Shown here one piece after another: positions 52,683 to 60,429 of a stretch of 64,000 bases of DNA (its first letter is position 1; each line of letters starts with the position of its first letter). The stretch is from positions 58,048-122,047 of the forward strand of contig NZ_SGVY01000007.1 of the NCBI RefSeq assembly GCF_004535825.1, given 5' to 3'. This DNA comes from Segatella hominis (GTDB lineage: Bacteria > Bacteroidota > Bacteroidia > Bacteroidales > Bacteroidaceae). The notes below the pieces were generated by a model. It saw nothing but the letters and a program-made list of their open reading frames with translations, was not told the origin of the DNA and did no database searches. The translations under genes were made by a program, and so were the position numbers.

Positions 52683-52881
52683 TGTTCATTACATCGAAAA
52701 GAACTTTTCTGTATGCCCAAATAAAGAAGTTATTGAGAATGTGAGAACTCGTGTAAATATTTACGAGGACTCAATTCGCTATCATAACGAAATGATACAG
52801 ATGGCAGCAATTAAAGATAGCATTGCTAATAGCCTATTTAAAGAGGTGAATGAAATTAAAAAGAAAATTAATCAGAAATAA
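52683..52881 (+). pseudogene. C-terminal fragment of an unknown helical protein
   Basis: On the plus strand an open frame without start reads VHYIEKNFSVCPNKEVIENV and ends SLFKEVNEIKKKINQK. It looks like a coiled-coil protein's tail joined to the recombinase remnant at about 52682. Confidence 0.35.
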
Positions 52882-53256
52882 TAGACAACGACCATCTGGT
52901 ACAAGCGCATTCTTCGCTTCGAATCGGGTAGGAGGTAAATACTAATCATAAAAGGCAGTTGCTCCCTATTTTCACATTTACCGACCTCCCACACCAGGCT
53001 TATTAGGGACTTGCCCCATTAGATAAGCTCATGCCGAGTATACCAACAAAAAAACGTGGGTAATCATAGGCTTATCCACGGATTTTTATGTAAATGGAGA
53101 AAATAGTATAAATCTTCATTATTGGGAAAACTATACTGAACAAAATGCAAATAAACTGCATTAAACTATAACAGTGATAGCATGACACAGTTTAGCTTAC
53201 ACTCTCGTTAACACACTAATTCTTGTAGAACCATAATAAAAAACTCCCCATAGAGT
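52882..53256. other. Gene-free stretch with two dispersed repeats
   Basis: Contains GGGACTTGCCCCATTAGAT-type block (about 53008-53048, with CATGCCGAG) shared with 59.45 kb, and a stem-loop of the cassette terminator family (about 53147-53206). No gene is seen. Confidence 0.5.
53147..53206 (-). terminator. Cassette-end stem-loop, copy 1
   Basis: AATAAACTGCATTAAACTAT ... ACAGTTTAGCTTACACT forms an imperfect hairpin 50 bases after the end of the minus-strand gene at 53257. It is related to the hairpins at 54315, 58166 and 59489. Confidence 0.5.
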
Positions 53257-53700
53257 TTACTTTTGAATAGAATTTACGTAAATGACAAGATTTTTTGCCT
53301 GATTAACAAATATAGAATCTCCTTTTGCTTCATAAGAAAATAATGTATTATTATCCAAAAGTTTATCCTTACTAATCACAACAATTCTAACCAAAGGAAT
53401 CCCTAAATAGTTTGCGAGTTTTTTATCAGATTCTACTTCACTTTTAGTATAGGATATTATACCATCACTCCTATACACATCTACATTTTGCAGTTTATTT
53501 TTAACATAATAAACACTCTTTTTTATAGTATATTTCTCCCCTTTATATTCTATCGTTCCACAAGAATTATTATATTGTAATCCTGAGGAAACTTCTTTAC
53601 AATATATTATATTGAAAGAATTATACTCTTGCGCCATAGAGCAAGAGTATAAAATATAGGTAAAAGCGTAAAGCGTAATTAAACAAATGTGATTTCTCAT
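53257..53700 (-). CDS. Secreted small protein (putative immunity), cassette 2
   Basis: A 147-residue protein with an N-terminal signal segment (MRNHICLITLYAFTYILYSC, possibly a lipobox at YSC) and a beta-rich mature part with charged C terminus (KNLVIYVNSIQK). Its neighbour upstream is an Rhs-repeat fragment, so it is probably the surviving immunity protein of a lost Rhs toxin. Family unknown. Confidence 0.55.
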   Translation of the reverse strand: MRNHICLITLYAFTYILYSCSMAQEYNSFNIIYCKEVSSGLQYNNSCGTIEYKGEKYTIKKSVYYVKNKLQNVDVYRSDGIISYTKSEVESDKKLANYLGIPLVRIVVISKDKLLDNNTLFSYEAKGDSIFVNQAKNLVIYVNSIQK

Positions 53701-53734
53701 TTTATTGTTACATTTACAGTTTGAGGTCTTTCAT

Positions 53735-53821
53735 TCACATTTCACCCATGTCGTAAGTAGAGGTCGTTACATTGCCCTCCGTGTCGGTGACACGGACAAA
53801 ACGCTGTATGGCGTAGTATGG
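53735..53821 (-). pseudogene. Rhs-repeat fragment
   Basis: The minus-strand frame reads PYYAIQRFVRVTDTEGNVTT then STYDMGEM and a stop. The xxDxxGNxTxxxYD pattern is an Rhs/YD repeat. It ends 34 bases before the secreted-protein gene. Upstream sequence is not Rhs, so it is a truncated remnant. Confidence 0.6.
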
Positions 53822-54006
53822 AAAATGTTTCGAAGATGCTAACGGAATTATCCTCAGATAAGCCCAACTGAATTTTAAGGCGGTTTATAACCTTGTTTTG
53901 TTGATACTTTCATGTTGCTCGTCTTTTATGTTATAGCTAAAGAACGATAGGAATTTGAGAATATTGTATGGAATTGTTGAATTAATCAAAAAAGTGCTGT
54001 AATATT

Positions 54007-54320
54007 GGTATAGATTCCGTTATTGGAATATATTGCGGTGTATTACCGTCTGATGTTGAGACAATACTCACATTAAATGCTGATGGTACCTATTTGTTGA
54101 TACAGTCATACAATGAAAGTAGAACAAACAGGAAAGGTTAAGAGGTACTTTCCAAGTGCTTGACGGCAACATCTTGATGCTTGTGCATCCTTCGAGCGGG
54201 GACAATCTATTTTATAAGAGTGAGGGATACAAACTTCATTATTCTTATAGACTCGTTTGGCAATGAAACTAAAAAAGAGGACGGAAAGAACTGTATTCTG
54301 AATAAGAAAGTATGGAGAGT
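54007..54320 (+). pseudogene. Decayed copy of an NlpE-like gene
   Basis: Reads GIYCGVLPSDVETILTLNAD then GTYLLIQSYN and a stop after RTNRKG. A frameshifted continuation gives RGTFQVLDGNILMLVHPSSG and further broken frames. It is about 80% identical to the intact copy at 57.86-58.16 kb but has at least two frame breaks. Confidence 0.7.
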
Positions 54321-54377
54321 GTAAAATAAACTGTATTGGACTATAATTGTTATAGCTTGGCACTGTTTTACACTCTC
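54315..54377. terminator. Cassette-end stem-loop, copy 2
   Basis: GAGAGTGTAAAA (54315-54326) pairs exactly with TTTTACACTCTC (54366-54377). It lies between the decayed NlpE-like copy (plus) and the end of cassette 3 (minus, 54412), so it can serve both strands. Confidence 0.75.
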
Positions 54378-54411
54378 TTCCATTTAGACATTTCTAATAT
54401 GATGAAATGCT

Positions 54412-54594
54412 CTATTTGGGCGACTTTTCTCCACTATTTATATCAGTTGAGGATATATTTTTGCAAATATGACCTACAATATACTCTATCGGAGTAAAAA
54501 GCTCAATATCATTATTCTCAACTAAATCTTCTATTGAAGATTTTACAAATTCCCAAAGCCTGGATGCCTCATATTCTTCATAGGGAGGTTTCAA
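54412..54594 (-). CDS. Small acidic protein (60 aa), cassette 3
   Basis: Starts MKPPYEEYEASRLWEFVKSS. It is acidic and helical without signal peptide, and follows the secreted protein gene by 7 bases. No family is recognised. It is possibly a remnant or small partner in the cassette. Confidence 0.4.
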   Translation of the reverse strand: MKPPYEEYEASRLWEFVKSSIEDLVENNDIELFTPIEYIVGHICKNISSTDINSGEKSPK

Positions 54595-54601
54595 TTTCTA
54601 A

Positions 54602-55114
54602 TTATTTCATTTTCTGTTTCAATGACGATATTGACCTATCAAATAAGGCGACATTTATTTTCGACACATTATAATAGCCTACACTTATATCTTTCAATAG
54701 AATATCCTTCCACATTAATTGATTTTCTTGAATTCCCTTCAATTTAATAGTATCTGGTTTTATAGGAATTTTGTTCTTTGTAAGAAGCTCGTTAATTTCT
54801 TTAATTAGTTTCGAGTTTTGAAAACGAAGATTATATATACTATCCCCTAAAAGACTTATATTTCGTTCATTTTTACAATAAAAGAAACCACTTAAATAGA
54901 TACATGAAGAATCTTGATATCTAAACAAATATTCAATTTCTTCTGTTGTATAGTTGATTGACAACATGTATCCTTTAGGTACACAGAGTTCGAAAGTTTT
55001 ATTATTTAATTGTAACTTGACTTTTTTGAGTTTCTCCTTAGGCAAATTATAATTTGCAATTGCAGAAAATGTTACTAATAATAAAAAAAATAATAATGTA
55101 AACTTTATTTTCAT
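54602..55114 (-). CDS. Secreted protein of unknown function (170 aa), cassette 3
   Basis: Signal peptide MKIKFTLLFFLLLVTFSAIA (cleavage near AIAN) and a mature Lys/Asn-rich alpha/beta domain. It is not recognised. The AT-rich composition is unlike the core genes at the window start. Position as second secreted gene of the cassette suggests an immunity role, by inference only. Confidence 0.55.
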   Translation of the reverse strand: MKIKFTLLFFLLLVTFSAIANYNLPKEKLKKVKLQLNNKTFELCVPKGYMLSINYTTEEIEYLFRYQDSSCIYLSGFFYCKNERNISLLGDSIYNLRFQNSKLIKEINELLTKNKIPIKPDTIKLKGIQENQLMWKDILLKDISVGYYNVSKINVALFDRSISSLKQKMK

Positions 55115-55185
55115 CTGTTCTATATTTTTAATAACAACATGTTCGTACGATGAAATATGTAAGCAATTTTATCGTACGAATTATT

Positions 55186-55752
55186 TTACTTTTTATACCA
55201 ATATAGCGAAATTGGAATATTTTTGTCTGCTAAAATAGAAGGACCATCGCCCCCTACATAATTACCTGACGGGGCTTTTGTTGTTATATAATAAGTTCTT
55301 AAAGGTCGGTTTAGTTGACCACGCGAAATATTCTCACTATATACAGCCTGCCATTCACTACGTTCCAAACCGTTGTGTGAACGATTATCTTTGATGATTT
55401 TCTTTAACTCCTTTTCTATATTTTTTTTACATCTATATATTTTTCTTTTGTCATCTTTTATATAATCATCACATATGAAAAAAGTCTGATGATAATTTGT
55501 TCCTTTTATAGTTAATACTAATCTTGGAGGCAATTTGATTATGTCACAGAGAGTTGCATTCTGTAAGAGTTCATACAGTTCTTGGATTGAAATATCATCA
55601 TTAATAATATATTCATTATCATCAAAATAATTTTTTACCAATATTTGCTTACAAACTTTTTTGTTTATAAGATTAGGATGTATGCTATTTTTACAACAAT
55701 TCCATAAGCAAAACAACCCACAAAAACAAAATATTTTTAATAACTTATTCAT
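55186..55752 (-). CDS. Lipoprotein of unknown function (188 aa), cassette 3
   Basis: The ATG at 55752 gives a lipoprotein signal (MNKLLKIFCFCGLFCLWNCC); a longer frame upstream is less likely. The mature part is basic in the middle (KDDKRKIYRCKKNIEKELKK) and ends with an Rhs-toxin-like AT-rich region (NGLERSEWQAVYSENISRGQ). Unknown family. Confidence 0.55.
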   Translation of the reverse strand: MNKLLKIFCFCGLFCLWNCCKNSIHPNLINKKVCKQILVKNYFDDNEYIINDDISIQELYELLQNATLCDIIKLPPRLVLTIKGTNYHQTFFICDDYIKDDKRKIYRCKKNIEKELKKIIKDNRSHNGLERSEWQAVYSENISRGQLNRPLRTYYITTKAPSGNYVGGDGPSILADKNIPISLYWYKK

Positions 55753-55780
55753 GAAGATAGTGTATTTTAAATTATAAAAC

Positions 55781-55957
55781 TCATCCAGCAAGATAGTAGA
55801 ACCTTTTACTTGTGGAAATTCGCTTAGGTGTAATTAATTGAAGTTTCGCAAGTGAAAATTCAATAACCTTATAATCAACAGAAAAGCCATCAGTCTCGCT
55901 ACCAGCATACTGGATGCGGCGTGGGTCTGAACCGTAAGAGTCGAAATATCTATTCAT
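55781..55957 (-). CDS. 58-residue cassette protein, possible toxin remnant
   Basis: Starts MNRYFDSYGSDPRRIQYAGS after GGAGGTAGA, one of the few good ribosome-binding sites here. No family is recognised. It lies between the broken leader gene of cassette 3 and the lipoprotein gene. It may be the truncated end of a toxin. Confidence 0.35.
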   Translation of the reverse strand: MNRYFDSYGSDPRRIQYAGSETDGFSVDYKVIEFSLAKLQLITPKRISTSKRFYYLAG

Positions 55958-56091
55958 TCTACCTCCGTTTTTAAAGTGTTCTATTTTGGATCAAATAACA
56001 AAGGACGTTTACTGGCGATGCGCTTTAATACTATATATCTCCATCTTGGATAAACCAAACCACTTTTTACCTGAGTCCTTAATGGATGCAC

Positions 56092-56145
56092 CTATGTGAT
56101 ATACACAGTTCGCTGCTCTCCTTTTTTTTCTATTTTATCTGTCAT
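56092..56145 (-). pseudogene. Broken leader gene of cassette 3
   Basis: Starts MTDKIEKKGEQRTVYIT and stops. In the next frame the sequence continues YHIGASIKDSGKKWFGLSKM, which resembles VHYVGSIKDPNGGYGYPMIK in the 66-residue protein of cassette 4, so a frameshift has broken a related gene. Confidence 0.5.
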
Positions 56146-56290
56146 ATTTATATTCATTTTTCCAAAATCACAAATTGTGACTTTGAACATTACCATATTT
56201 AACAGCATCCAAAGGTAATGCTTTTAGCCTTTAAACTACTATCACACAACCCCTTTCTTTGAAAAGAACGTAAAATTAAGTATTTTAACT
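56143..56290 (-). promoter_or_regulatory. Shared cassette leader, copy 3
   Basis: Minus-strand TACCTTTG (56210-56217), palindrome TCACAAATTGTGA (56168-56180), and start codon 65 bases below the box, matching copies at 52.3, 59.2 and 60.5 kb. Confidence 0.7.
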
Positions 56291-56360
56291 CGCTCTAAAT
56301 AGGACTTTGATTGAATATCAAGAACTTGGGCGTTTGCCTATATTATATAGGTAACAATAT

Positions 56361-56388
56361 GGAAACGAGCGGACTTCTGCTCGTTTCT
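56361..56388. terminator. Hairpin in a gene-less transcript beside the Abi gene
   Basis: GAAACGAGC (56362-56370) pairs with GCTCGTTTC (56379-56387). It lies about 40-60 bases into the region transcribed from the minus-strand promoter at 56427-56456. Confidence 0.45.
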
Positions 56389-56426
56389 GTATTTTGCAAT
56401 ATACAAAGAACACCTTAATTCGGGGA

Positions 56427-56456
56427 CAAAGATACGATAATTTTCTAAATATCCAA
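56427..56456 (-). promoter_or_regulatory. Strong promoter without a downstream gene, divergent from the Abi_2 gene
   Basis: On the minus strand TTG is followed after exactly 19 bases by TATCTTTG (56427-56434), the best consensus match in the window. The transcript would start near 56420 and run through a hairpin (56361-56388) without a credible ORF before cassette 3. A small RNA is likely. Confidence 0.55.
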
Positions 56457-56561
56457 TGAATTACGATGAGATTTTTATGGCAATTAGAACTTTTTGTGTA
56501 AAATCCCATGCATGAAATGCAGTTTTCTAAGAAAATATTTGGAGATTCCGACAAAAAAGCG

Positions 56562-56617
56562 TATTTTTGCAGCAACAAATCCCACCACGCCTCTCAACGA
56601 TGCGTACCACGGTGGGA
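56562..56617 (+). promoter_or_regulatory. Promoter and 5'-leader hairpin of the Abi_2 gene
   Basis: TATTTTTG (56562-56569) is the -7 box. TCCCACC (56580-56586) pairs with GGTGGGA (56611-56617) in the leader, 22 bases before the ATG. Structured RNAs are known near abiF-type genes; whether this belongs to that class cannot be settled by eye. Confidence 0.5.
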
Positions 56618-56638
56618 CTTCGCTTTTTATATGGGTAT

Positions 56639-57529
56639 ATGAACTACGACAAACAACCGATAAATATAGATGAACAATTAGCCTTGCTCCAAAACAGAGG
56701 ACTAATGATAGAGGATGTAGCTACAGCCAAATTACAGCTTTGCAATATCAGCTATTTCCGTATCGCTAGTTATCTTCGATACATGGAGCAAGACCGACAA
56801 CATCATCTTTACAAATCCGGCAGTACATTCGAGCAAGCCATCAACCTTTATCTCTTTGATAAAGAACTACGCCAACTTATATTCACGGCTATCCAAGATA
56901 TTGAGATTTCTCTCCGAACCAAGATGATTCAAGTGTTCTCAATGGAACATGGGGCATTTTGGTTTATGGATTCGTCATTGTTCAAGAATGCAGAGTTTTA
57001 TGAAGGTTGTCTTGACAATATAAAGAAAGAGGTGTCTCGCTCAAATGAAGATTTTATCAAGGAACATTCCGAGAAATATAATTATCCAGCTCTTCCACCC
57101 GTGTGGAAGACCTTGGAGGTTGTTTCATTTGGTACTCTTTCCAAGTTGTTTTGCCTGTTTAAGGACAATCGATTAAAGAAGCAAGTGGCAAGAGAGTTTG
57201 GACTTCCTCAATACACTTATTTGGAAAGTTGGATAAGGTGCATTACCGTACTTCGTAATTGCTGTGCTCATCATGCACGTATATGGAATAGGCGTTTTGC
57301 CTTGAAACCTCAATTACCGAACCGACTTCCTCTCAATTGGATTACTCCAAGTCAGAAGCCTATCAAGTTGTACCATCAGCTATGCACCTTATTATATTTG
57401 GAACAAACTATTAAACCTTGCATGGACTTGAAAAGTTCTCTACTCAAACTCTTTGCAAAATACTCTAATGTAGATTTGCATGCCATGGGATTTCCGCAAG
57501 GATGGGAAAATGAACCTTTATGGAGATAG
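56639..57529 (+). CDS. Abi_2 family abortive-infection protein (AbiD/AbiF type)
   Basis: A 296-residue protein using the ATG at 56639 ([20 protein letters not shown]); codons upstream overlap the hairpin leader. The Abi_2 pattern is clear: [45 protein letters not shown] and [14 protein letters not shown] (RxxxxH-like element of HEPN RNases: R-N-C-C-A-H). The HEPN motif suggests an RNase that acts upon phage infection. It is a stand-alone defence gene within the cassette array. Confidence 0.87.
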   Translation: MNYDKQPINIDEQLALLQNRGLMIEDVATAKLQLCNISYFRIASYLRYMEQDRQHHLYKSGSTFEQAINLYLFDKELRQLIFTAIQDIEISLRTKMIQVFSMEHGAFWFMDSSLFKNAEFYEGCLDNIKKEVSRSNEDFIKEHSEKYNYPALPPVWKTLEVVSFGTLSKLFCLFKDNRLKKQVAREFGLPQYTYLESWIRCITVLRNCCAHHARIWNRRFALKPQLPNRLPLNWITPSQKPIKLYHQLCTLLYLEQTIKPCMDLKSSLLKLFAKYSNVDLHAMGFPQGWENEPLWR

Positions 57530-57550
57530 TAGGCGGTGTTCGGATATAGC

Positions 57551-57850
57551 TTATCCGAACACCTGCTGCCATAACGTTTTGTTGCTGACGATGATTCTGA
57601 CATCAACTTTCATGTATTTTTGCAACACAGGGACATTTTGCTCCTGTGTGCACATTGTGGCTATAGCCATAAAATAATTGCCATCTTCCCTATGTATGAG
57701 TTCGGCGTTATGGCGTATGATGTCGCAATTATAAGATGCATTGTTGCTGCCCTCGAAAGATACATGAGCCATCCTTGGCTCATCGAAAAGATACAAATAC
57801 TTGTATGGCACAAACACATGCACTGTTCTTTGATTGATGACCTCACCATT
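57551..57850 (-). pseudogene. C-terminal fragment of an unknown protein
   Basis: The minus-strand frame ends KVDVRIIVSNKTLWQQVFG. It contains well-formed segments (VHVFVPYKYLYLFDEPRMAH, NCDIIRHNAELIHREDGNYF). Its N-terminal part overlaps the start of the NlpE-like gene on the other strand and looks foreign. The family is not recognised. Probably the tail of a gene cut by recombination near 57850. Confidence 0.4.
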
Positions 57851-57860
57851 AGCCTCTGGC

Positions 57861-58163
57861 ATGGATTCCATAGCAGGAACATATTGTGGTGTGTTGCCAC
57901 CTGATGTTGAAACAACACTCACGTTAAATGCTGATGGTACCTATTTGTTGATACAGACATTCAAAGAAAAGCAGAACGAGCAGGAAAGGTTAAGAGGAAC
58001 TTTCCAAGTGCTTGACTACAACATCCTGATGCTTGTGCATCCTTCGAGTGGTGAGCATACCTTCTACAAGGTGAAGGATGCCAACCATATTATTCTGATA
58101 GATTCGTTTGGTAACGAACCTAAAAAAGAAAATCGGGATAACTATGCCCTAATAAAGAAATGA
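57861..58163 (+). CDS. NlpE N-terminal-like protein lacking its signal peptide
   Basis: The frame from ATG 57861 (100 aa) reads MDSIAGTYCGVLPPDVETTL, LTLNADGTYLLIQTF and GTFQVLDYNILMLVHPSSG. This is the beta-barrel pattern of the NlpE N-terminal domain, normally an outer-membrane lipoprotein. No lipoprotein signal precedes it here, and the decayed copy at 54.0 kb also loses homology at this point. The gene is probably 5' truncated by the same recombination that cut the neighbouring fragment. Confidence 0.6.
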   Translation: MDSIAGTYCGVLPPDVETTLTLNADGTYLLIQTFKEKQNEQERLRGTFQVLDYNILMLVHPSSGEHTFYKVKDANHIILIDSFGNEPKKENRDNYALIKK

Positions 58164-58165
58164 AA

Positions 58166-58217
58166 TGTAAATAAACTGTGTTTACCCATTGTAGTAGAAC
58201 ACAGCTTATTTTACACT
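58166..58217. terminator. Cassette-end stem-loop, copy 3
   Basis: TGTAAATAAACTGTGTT pairs with AACACAGCTTATTTTACA around an ACCCATTGTAGTAG loop. It sits just after the NlpE-like stop (plus) and 68 bases beyond the end of cassette 4 (minus). Confidence 0.7.
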
Positions 58218-58284
58218 CGAACCAAAGATGGACTTTTACAAATTATTGTTTACAAAGACATATTGAATAGTAAACACACTAAGA

Positions 58285-58974
58285 TTATTGTTGCTTTTTG
58301 TAGTATTCACCTCTCCATTTTATACCATTTGGTGTAACTTGTATATACTCTCCTAATAAATAATATTGATTGAAAAGTTTATCTGTTACATCAGGTAGAT
58401 TTATAATAATACTTTTCTCAGTATTCAAATCCACTTTATACGGATACTCGTAGTATAAGACACCAAAGTATTGGCCTGCGGGATTACTTTCGGTATAATA
58501 CATTGGTTGGAATGTAAATCTGAAACTTTTTGGAGAATTAATTCTATTACGATTCAATACTATAGTACATGTCCCTTTTTCTGTAATCTCAGAATACGAA
58601 ATAGTTCCACAATAAACATTAAACTTTATAGGCATAGTTGTATTCGGAACTTTGAAAAGTATTTCAGCAAGAGTTTTATTACCAGAAACTTCTTCGATAA
58701 TTAAAATGTTTTTAAAAGCACTTTGCATCGGTCCTTCTATTGAATTTATCTCAAAAAAAGTATCGCTGACTTTAGTTATTTGACAAATAGCCAAAGGAAA
58801 GCTCTGTTCCCCCTCTATAGAAGAGGAGGAATAGAACTTTAGTGTGTCATTTTTAATTTCTATCAATTTTGAACTGGTTTCATTATGATAGATACCATTT
58901 TCAAGTTTTTTAGATGTTTCACCAAAACTAACCAATCCTATAACTGACAAAAAAATACAAAATATAAATCTCAT
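58285..58974 (-). CDS. Secreted protein (putative immunity), cassette 4
   Basis: A 229-residue protein with a signal peptide (MRFIFCIFLSVIGLVSFGET) and a beta-rich mature domain. No family is recognised. Its ATG overlaps the stop of the short 66-residue gene by 4 bases, repeating the toxin-immunity layout of cassette 1. Composition is AT-rich. Confidence 0.6.
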   Translation of the reverse strand: MRFIFCIFLSVIGLVSFGETSKKLENGIYHNETSSKLIEIKNDTLKFYSSSSIEGEQSFPLAICQITKVSDTFFEINSIEGPMQSAFKNILIIEEVSGNKTLAEILFKVPNTTMPIKFNVYCGTISYSEITEKGTCTIVLNRNRINSPKSFRFTFQPMYYTESNPAGQYFGVLYYEYPYKVDLNTEKSIIINLPDVTDKLFNQYYLLGEYIQVTPNGIKWRGEYYKKQQ

Positions 58975-59171
58975 TTATTTTTCAATTTTTGTTGACTCTT
59001 CAAAAAATCAGAATAATCTTTAATCATTGGATAGCCATATCCACCATTCGGATCTTTTATGGAGCCTACATAATGAACATTTGAACGAACTGTTGAGTGC
59101 TTCAAACTATTGAACCGGTCGCAATTTGCGACCAGTTCTCCTTTATCTTGATGTTCTATATTATCTGCCAT
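58971..59171 (-). CDS. Chimeric 66-residue leader-fusion protein, cassette 4
   Basis: Starts MADNIEHQDKGELVANCDRF then NSLKHSTV, a piece typical of ORF6N-type proteins. It switches to RSNVHYVGSIKDPNGGYGYP MIKD, a tail like that of broken cassette 3. It thus joins a phage/ORF6N-like N terminus to a short variable tail. Its stop overlaps the next ATG. It may be the remnant of a toxin or a delivery leader. Confidence 0.55.
   Translation of the reverse strand: MADNIEHQDKGELVANCDRFNSLKHSTVRSNVHYVGSIKDPNGGYGYPMIKDYSDFLKSQQKLKNK
59118..59134. repeat. 17-bp palindrome inside the leader-fusion gene
   Basis: GGTCGCAATTTGCGACC is a perfect palindrome around a central T. It encodes part of LVANCDR on the minus strand. 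It is a variant of the 25-bp palindrome at 60371-60395. Confidence 0.75.
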
Positions 59172-59340
59172 ATTGCTATCTTTATTTTTGAGATCACAAA
59201 TTGTGACCTTAAACGTGTTGTTACTTATTATTGTATGCAAAGGTAGTGCTTTTAGCCTTTAAACTACTATCACACAACCCCTTTCTTTGAAAAGGACGTA
59301 AAATCAATAGTATTATTGCGGTGATTGCATTTTTAGTAAT
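59157..59340 (-). promoter_or_regulatory. Shared cassette leader, copy 4
   Basis: Minus-strand TACCTTTG (59238-59245), palindrome TCACAAATTGTGA (59194-59206), start 67 bases below the box. A second palindrome GGTCGCAATTTGCGACC (59118-59134) lies inside the coding part. Confidence 0.7.
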
Positions 59341-59581
59341 CGCCTAACTCGTTGTACGGTACTTACCCCTTAACCACTCAACTTTGCCACATCCTGAATG
59401 GAATACCCCTTGCTATTGGCTATACAATTCCCGCTATTAGGGCTTGTTAGGGACTTGCACCCATTAGAATAAGCTCATGCCGAGCGTACAATAAACTGTG
59501 TTAAACAATAATTATTATAGTTTAATACAGTTTGTTTTACACGCTTGCAATTGCTTTCTTTTACTATTCGGCTACAAGCTA
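59341..59581. other. Dispersed-repeat stretch between cassettes 4 and 5
   Basis: Holds the resolvase-tail repeat (GTACGGTACTTACCCCTTAA, about 59356) also found at 52442, the GGGACTTGCACCCATTAGAA block (about 59452) and the cassette-end hairpin at 59489-59549. No gene. Confidence 0.5.
59489..59549 (-). terminator. Cassette-end stem-loop, copy 4
   Basis: GCGTACAATAAACTGTGTTA ... TACAGTTTGTTTTACACGC forms a long imperfect hairpin 33 bases after the end of the cassette 5 lipoprotein gene (59582). Confidence 0.65.
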
Positions 59582-60136
59582 TTAGTTTACAGAAATGGAA
59601 AACAGATTACCATATTTAGAGTTATTTGATATTGTTTTAATATTATGGTACTCTATACTATGTTTGAGATGTAAATATGAATACGATAAATTAGAGCTAT
59701 TATAAATTTCAATATCAAAATATTTATAATCAACGGTTCTAATGGTATTGCATTTTATCCTCTGTAACATATTTCGTATTGAATCAACTTTTGAATAGTT
59801 CCATCCTAAGTTTTTCAATAATAGATTAAAATTCTTGTTATCTAACCTTTGTGAGTTAGCTTTTTGAGTGACTCTTTCTCCATTAATTACATTTTTGCTC
59901 ATTATAATAATATCAACACTATTATTTTTATCATTAATATTAAAATTAACATAGTTTTCTTTTTTTAAATTTATTGGAATAGAGTTATTAAATAAATTAG
60001 TAACATCAAAAAAAAGCTCTGCATTATTTTCAAATTTTTTTTTCATCCACAACACATCGCGACTCTTACTGTAATCACATGATTGCAGCAGTTGTAAAAG
60101 TATTAAACCAAGTAATATTTGCATTAAATATTTCAT
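59582..60136 (-). CDS. Lipoprotein (putative immunity), cassette 5
   Basis: A 184-residue protein with a lipoprotein signal (MKYLMQILLGLILLQLLQSC, Cys 20). The mature part is Asn-rich and strongly AT-coded, without recognised family. It starts 5 bases after the ORF6N-type gene. The parallel with cassettes 1 and 4 suggests an immunity or accessory lipoprotein. Confidence 0.6.
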   Translation of the reverse strand: MKYLMQILLGLILLQLLQSCDYSKSRDVLWMKKKFENNAELFFDVTNLFNNSIPINLKKENYVNFNINDKNNSVDIIIMSKNVINGERVTQKANSQRLDNKNFNLLLKNLGWNYSKVDSIRNMLQRIKCNTIRTVDYKYFDIEIYNSSNLSYSYLHLKHSIEYHNIKTISNNSKYGNLFSISVN

Positions 60137-60141
60137 ACCTG

Positions 60142-60429
60142 TTATTTTAAAATTTCTCTAAAGGAATGATATTCCTCAATCTGTGATTTTGAACATTCCT
60201 CCATTGTTAACTGAAGCCTAAAATCAGAAGGGAACCTCTGAATGTTACGTTTGACTGCTTGGTTCAAAGTTCTTGTCTCTACACCATATAGCGTTGCCAA
60301 GTCTTTGTCAAGCATAACTTGCTGTCCTCTAATTACTTTTATTAGAGACTCTATATTATCCATGACAACCAACTGGTCACAATTTGTGACCAGTTCGCCG
60401 TTTTCTGTCTTTTCCGTTATGTCTGTCAT
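60142..60429 (-). CDS. ORF6N-domain protein, shortened
   Basis: A 95-residue protein starting MTDITEKTENGELVTNCDQL, then MDNIESLIKVIRGQQVMLDK, DLATLYGVETRTLNQAVKRN and RFPSDFRLQL, the ORF6N domain found in phage and mobile-element regulators. Full-length relatives are 150-250 residues; this copy ends soon after (SFREILK). The longer frame upstream covers the promoter and is rejected. It is probably the parental form of the leader shared by the cassettes. Confidence 0.75.
   Translation of the reverse strand: MTDITEKTENGELVTNCDQLVVMDNIESLIKVIRGQQVMLDKDLATLYGVETRTLNQAVKRNIQRFPSDFRLQLTMEECSKSQIEEYHSFREILK
60371..60395. repeat. 25-bp perfect palindrome
   Basis: AACTGGTCACAATTTGTGAC (60371-60390) then CAGTT is palindromic around a central T. 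On the minus strand it encodes ELVTNCDQL. Related 13- to 17-bp versions occur in all four cassette leaders. Confidence 0.8.

Noticed and set aside
54106-54363. 85-codon minus-strand frame
   Set aside because: It overlaps the decayed NlpE-like copy and the terminator hairpin, and has no plausible start context.
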